Shown in pieces: positions 60,489 to 64,000 of a DNA stretch of 64,000 bases; the stretch's first letter is position 1, and every line of letters begins with the position of its first letter. The notes under the pieces were generated by a model. The model was given only the letters and a program-made list of their open reading frames with translations, searched no databases and was not told the DNA's origin. Position numbers and translations under genes: made by a program. Location: NCBI GenBank assembly GCA_030145205.1, contig JAQYVZ010000020.1:1-64000 (forward strand). Direction: 5' to 3'. Source of the stretch: Desulfuromonadales bacterium (GTDB lineage: Bacteria; Desulfobacterota; Desulfuromonadia; Desulfuromonadales; BM103).

Positions 60489-60977
60489 ATGAACATCAAG
60501 AAAGCTCTTATTCTCATGACCCTGTTGCTGCTTCTGCCGCTGACGGCTTTCGCCCAACAGGAGACCATCAAGTTCGACTCGATTGCCGAAATTGAAGTGG
60601 AAGTGATCAACGAACAGGGGGAAAAAGTCCTGGTCCGGAAAGCAGCTGACCGGGTCATCCCCGGAACCATTGTCATTTACACCAACTCGCTGATCAACCA
60701 GGGCGCTGCTGCCATCGAGGGTCCGGTGATCGACAACCCGGTCCCGGCCAATACCGAATATCTGAGAGGCAGCGCCATGGGCGCCGATGCGACCATCATT
60801 TTTTCCGTTGACGGCGGTGCAAACTACGACGTCCCGGCAAAATTGATGGTCACAGATGCAAGCGGCCAAGCGGTCCCGGCCGAAGCGAAAGACTATACCC
60901 ATATCCGCTGGCAACTCGCCAACGACCTCCCGCCGGGAGGCACCACCAAGGTCGAGTTCCGCGCCAAAGTTAAATAA
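60489..60977 (+). CDS. Small secreted single-DUF11-domain protein, operon 2
   Basis: A 162-residue paralogue of the 45143 product. AAGGAGG precedes the ATG, and the signal peptide MNIKKALILMTLLLLLPLTAFA is followed by QQETIKFDSIAEIEVEV. Shared motifs are PGTIVIYTNSLINQG, IDNPVPANTEYL, FSVDGGANY and YTHIRWQLAN, ending VEFRAKVK. The conservation of one such small gene per operon suggests a fixed structural or assembly role. Confidence 0.87.
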   Translation: MNIKKALILMTLLLLLPLTAFAQQETIKFDSIAEIEVEVINEQGEKVLVRKAADRVIPGTIVIYTNSLINQGAAAIEGPVIDNPVPANTEYLRGSAMGADATIIFSVDGGANYDVPAKLMVTDASGQAVPAEAKDYTHIRWQLANDLPPGGTTKVEFRAKVK

Positions 60978-61086
60978 GAACCGAAACAGATCGTTAACCT
61001 AATGGAACGGAGAAATGACATGCGAACACATCAAGGGAAACCACCACCCGTTAACAATCACACAACGACCCAAGAGGAGAAAGCTT

Positions 61087-61122
61087 ATGAACGACCACCC
61101 TGAACGGGAAAAACCGACATGA
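61087..61122 (+). CDS. Mini-ORF with strong ribosome binding site, coupled to the next start
   Basis: ATG at 61087 follows GAGGAG with 7-base spacing and encodes MNDHPEREKPT, ending in TGA. This stop overlaps the ATG at 61119 (ATGA), which runs in frame into the signal-peptide protein at 61185. A further small frame starts at 61020. They may be leader peptides, translational couplers, or remnants of an N-terminal extension like that at 45694. Translation is not proven. Confidence 0.35.
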   Translation: MNDHPEREKPT

Positions 61123-61184
61123 CAAACAACCATAAACAGAACAACACAGAACATTTATTCGCAGAACAACCAAGGAGAAACATC

Positions 61185-62402
61185 ATGAAAAACACGTTCA
61201 GATCAAGCATCATCCTGGTGATGAGCCTGGTGCTGACCGGGCTCCTCGCCTCGACCGCCCTGGCGGCTGATGTCGGGACCGACGCAGGCACCAACATTGG
61301 CAACACCGCCGCGATTACTTACTCGATCGGCGGCATCTCGCAAGGCCCGGAGAATTCCACCACGGCCACCATCGTGGTCGACAACCTGGTCGACCTGTCG
61401 ATGACCGGTACCGACACCGCCAATGTCAGCGGTACGGACCAGGCGGTGCTCTTCACCATCTCAAACGATGGTAACGAGGATCAACGTTACCAGGTGACCT
61501 TCTACGCTGAGACGACATCAGACAACACGGACATGACCTTCGCTAGCGCCAACTCCGGTCTCTACATCGACGTCGATGCCAGCGGCGACCTGAGCGCAGG
61601 GGATACCACGATCCAGCTCAACCCGGTCAGTGGCACCTACTATCCAGTCATCCTCGATGTCGCTCCTGACGCAACATTGGACATCCTGTTGGTCGGCGAC
61701 ACCCCCGCCGGTGTGACTTCCGGCCAGACAGCGGAGTACACGCTGGTTGCCCAGACTCTCGACGCAGGGACCACCACTGTGACCCAAGAGGACGACACAA
61801 CGCTCGACGATCAAGCCGCAATTGATGTGGTCTTTGCTGACGGCGAAGCCCAGACCACTGATGCCGTCGACGGCGTCCCCGCCAGCACCGATATTGATGA
61901 AGACGGTAAGATCCTGGCTTCGGCCACCTATACCTTCCAGGGCTCCGGCGTCACCGTCACCAAGACCTACGCCGTCCTGTGGGACCCGATTAACGGCGCC
62001 ACCAACCCGAAAGCGATCCCGGGCGCCTACGTCAAGTACACCTTGGTTGTCGCTAACGCACTCGGCAGCCCGACCGCGATCCTCAACCAGGTCACTGACA
62101 GCCTGGATGGAGCTCTGGCGTTCGACATCGACCTGATCGACGGAAGTGACGACAACTTCCCGGCGGTTGGTGACCCGGAAAGTGCAGCAGGCTCCGGCTT
62201 CAAGGTCGTGCATGCGACGAGCCGTCCCACCACAGCGGTCACTCAGTACTTCACGTCCGCCACCGCGGATGGCGTGGTGCATTCAGGCGGTCTGGTCACC
62301 GCCAGCTTCGCCAATATCCTGGCCGGTGATGCTGGCTATACCGATGGCGAACTGAAGCCGGATGAAAGCGTAACCCTGTACTTCAACGCAATCATCCAGT
62401 AA
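61185..62402 (+). CDS. Secreted beta-sandwich/DUF11 protein, operon 2
   Basis: A 405-residue exported protein, counterpart of proteins A and B of operon 1. The start at 61185 has AAGGAG and a clean signal peptide (cleavage after STALA); the frame extends back to 61119. The mature N-terminus (IGNTAAITYSIGG) follows the shared I-x-N-x-A pattern. The C-terminal domain (VTVTKTYAVLWDPINGATNPKAIPGAYVKYTLVVAN) repeats the WDPxNGxTNPKA module of the 57638 product. It is Asp/Thr/Ala-rich and almost without Cys. The next gene starts seven bases after its stop. Confidence 0.84.
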   Translation: MKNTFRSSIILVMSLVLTGLLASTALAADVGTDAGTNIGNTAAITYSIGGISQGPENSTTATIVVDNLVDLSMTGTDTANVSGTDQAVLFTISNDGNEDQRYQVTFYAETTSDNTDMTFASANSGLYIDVDASGDLSAGDTTIQLNPVSGTYYPVILDVAPDATLDILLVGDTPAGVTSGQTAEYTLVAQTLDAGTTTVTQEDDTTLDDQAAIDVVFADGEAQTTDAVDGVPASTDIDEDGKILASATYTFQGSGVTVTKTYAVLWDPINGATNPKAIPGAYVKYTLVVANALGSPTAILNQVTDSLDGALAFDIDLIDGSDDNFPAVGDPESAAGSGFKVVHATSRPTTAVTQYFTSATADGVVHSGGLVTASFANILAGDAGYTDGELKPDESVTLYFNAIIQ

Positions 62403-62409
62403 GGGACTT

Positions 62410-64000
62410 ATGACCGTTCGCCTGATCCATATGCTGCACGTAACGAGGTGTCTCAGCCTCGGCCTTTTGGCCGTGGTCTGTGCCCTCGTGCGCGCAGTTG
62501 CGGGTCGGGCAAAACAGATTTTCAACCATCAACCTGATTGGTCGACCGACAGCTCCGGCAGTCGGTCGACCCGTCGGCCTCTGTTCGCGTCCTTCACCGG
62601 ACGCGGCCAGAGGCTGGCGCTGCTGCTCCTGCTTGGACTCCTATGGACTCCGCAGACCACGATTGCCGCGACGGAGCCCGGCACCCGTATCGACAATATT
62701 GCGACCGTCACCGTGAATGACCAGGGCGTCATGATCCCGATCGACTCGAACTTGACGAGCTTCGTCACCCGCAGCCCGGCTGTGATCGAGTTCCTGCAAT
62801 ATGCGCCATCAGTTCCCACGGCAGAGTTGCTACCCGTCGCTGACACCTTCTTCGATGACGGCGGCAGTTTCCAATTGGTGCCGCCGCCGACCGAAACTGC
62901 GACCCAACCGGTGCCGCTGGTACCGGCCGAAGTCTATTACGGTGGAGAGTCTATTTTCCTGCGTCTGACCGACCTCGACCAGAACATCGACCCCTTTGTG
63001 GCAGAGACCATCCTGATCACGGTCAGCGCAACTGAAAGCAGCGACAGTGAAACGCTCAGGCTCACGGAAACCGGCCCAAACACCGGTGTCTTTACCGGCT
63101 ACCTGCCGATGACCCTGACCGGAACACCAGCCGCCGACGGTCGCCTGCTGGTCACTGAAGACAGTCATCTGAACGCCCACTACACCGACCCTGTCGATAA
63201 CACCGACACAACCACCGACGCGGCTCTGGTGGACCCCTTTGGCTATGTGTTTGACAGCACCACCGGCGAGCTGATCAATGGCGCGACCATCACCCTCTGG
63301 GATGTGGAAGCCGATGCCTTAGCCACGGTCTTCGGTAATGACGGGGTGAGCAGTTTCCCCGCCACTGTGGTGACCGGCGATACGGTTATTGATGGCGGTG
63401 GTACCAGCTATACGTTCACGCAAGGTGGCTTCCGCTTCCCGTTTATCAACCCCGGCACCTATCGCCTGTTGATCACGCCGCCGGCGGGCTACACCGCCCC
63501 CTCGGTCGTGGCTGATGCAACTTTGCAGACCCTGCCCGGAGCGCCCTTTGCGTTGGTGGTTGGTTCACGCGGCGAAGATTTCCCGATCAATCCTGGTCCG
63601 GCCATCCGTATCGACATCCCGATCGATCCGGCGACCGGCGGCAACCTGTTGTTGCAGAAAGATGCGAGCAAGAAAACTGCGGCCATCGGCGACTTCCTCC
63701 AGTACCAGTTGTCCCTGGAGAACACCAGTGCCAACGCAACTATTCCGGCCGTCACCCTGGAGGACATTCTGCCGCCAGGGTTCCGCTACCAGTCGGGATC
63801 ACTGACCATCGATGACGTTAACGCCGCCGACCCGATCATCTCGAATGACGGCCGCACCCTGCAGGTCAGCTTGGGCAACCTTTCTCCGGAGGCGTCTCGT
63901 GAGATTCGCTACGTGGTTGAAATTGCCGCCGGGGCCAAATTGGGCAAGGCGGTCAACCGGGCAACGGCGACAGATGCGCTGGGTTATGCCAGCAACCAGG
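62410..64000 (+). CDS. Giant surface protein of operon 2 (3' end beyond window)
   Basis: An open frame from ATG 62410 (AAGGGA just upstream) to the last base, 530 codons without a stop, homologous to the N-terminal third of the 48630 product. The N-terminus has two hydrophobic segments (LSLGLLAVVCALVRAVA and LALLLLLGLLW), the second being the likely signal sequence with cleavage near TTIAA. IDNIATVTVND then follows the shared mature-start pattern. One repeat unit (AVIEFLQYAPS, FLRLTDLDQNIDPFVAETILITV, GGFRFPFINPGTYRLLITPPAGY) is followed directly by DUF11 (LLLQKDASKKTAAIGDFLQYQLSLEN). It has one unit where operon 1 has three. OmpA-like and barrel domains are expected beyond the window. Confidence 0.87.
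   Translation, partial: MTVRLIHMLHVTRCLSLGLLAVVCALVRAVAGRAKQIFNHQPDWSTDSSGSRSTRRPLFASFTGRGQRLALLLLLGLLWTPQTTIAATEPGTRIDNIATVTVNDQGVMIPIDSNLTSFVTRSPAVIEFLQYAPSVPTAELLPVADTFFDDGGSFQLVPPPTETATQPVPLVPAEVYYGGESIFLRLTDLDQNIDPFVAETILITVSATESSDSETLRLTETGPNTGVFTGYLPMTLTGTPAADGRLLVTEDSHLNAHYTDPVDNTDTTTDAALVDPFGYVFDSTTGELINGATITLWDVEADALATVFGNDGVSSFPATVVTGDTVIDGGGTSYTFTQGGFRFPFINPGTYRLLITPPAGYTAPSVVADATLQTLPGAPFALVVGSRGEDFPINPGPAIRIDIPIDPATGGNLLLQKDASKKTAAIGDFLQYQLSLENTSANATIPAVTLEDILPPGFRYQSGSLTIDDVNAADPIISNDGRTLQVSLGNLSPEASREIRYVVEIAAGAKLGKAVNRATATDALGYASNQ

Overview
The window is a moderately GC-rich chromosomal segment that looks like a member of the Desulfuromonadales (Geobacter/Desulfuromonas/Pelobacter group). 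The pointers are a succinyl-CoA:acetate CoA-transferase, a CIRCE-controlled rpoH, two GEMM-I riboswitches of the Geobacter cGAMP type, sigma-54 promoters, and many outer-membrane and cyclic-dinucleotide signalling genes. I saw no tRNA, rRNA, CRISPR array, transposase or prophage.

Bases 1-22,800 are mostly housekeeping and signalling genes. They include a partial YbaK deacylase, a sirtuin, an HD protein with a DjlA-like chaperone, a PlsC-like acyltransferase and an M24 peptidase. A sulfur-uptake cluster (YeeE/YedE transporter, TusA, cysteine-rich sensor kinase) follows, then an M20 peptidase and a run of M23 endopeptidase, MshEN-GAF protein and AcpH-like phosphodiesterase. After these come an FAD oxidoreductase, a PilZ protein, an SLC12-like permease, two divergent radical SAM proteins, a LolA-like/SRPBCC pair and a PstS-like protein. 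Bases 22,800-40,800 hold a large Cache-PAS-GGDEF-EAL protein, a conserved delta-proteobacterial protein of unknown function, and a five-gene export operon (LolA-like protein, two FtsX-type permeases, ATPase, outer-membrane protein). They also hold an OmpA-family porin with thrombospondin type 3 repeats, a crcB-DUF190-terB cluster, rpoH behind a CIRCE operator, bamD and the CoA-transferase.

The most striking part is 40,900-64,000. Two paralogous operons lie head to tail. Each starts with a sigma-54-type promoter, a GEMM-I riboswitch with A at the ligand-selecting position (predicting 3',3'-cGAMP), an intrinsic terminator, and a conserved hairpin just before the first gene. Each then encodes a large DUF11-repeat secreted protein, a small single-domain DUF11 protein, one or two mid-size secreted proteins, and a giant protein. 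The complete giant (2813 codons) has three exact-length 879-bp repeats, a DUF11 domain, two OmpA-like domains and a C-terminal outer-membrane beta-barrel. The second giant gene is cut by the window end at 64,000. I infer a cGAMP-controlled cell-surface or extracellular-matrix assembly system.

Several short repeat families occupy the intergenic regions: a CCCTCACCC/CTCTCCC hairpin element, a GGCGGGTCGCGTCCCGCC inverted pair, and a CACGGAGGCACAGAG-type element. Some appear to have been put to use as a terminator or a ribosome binding site.
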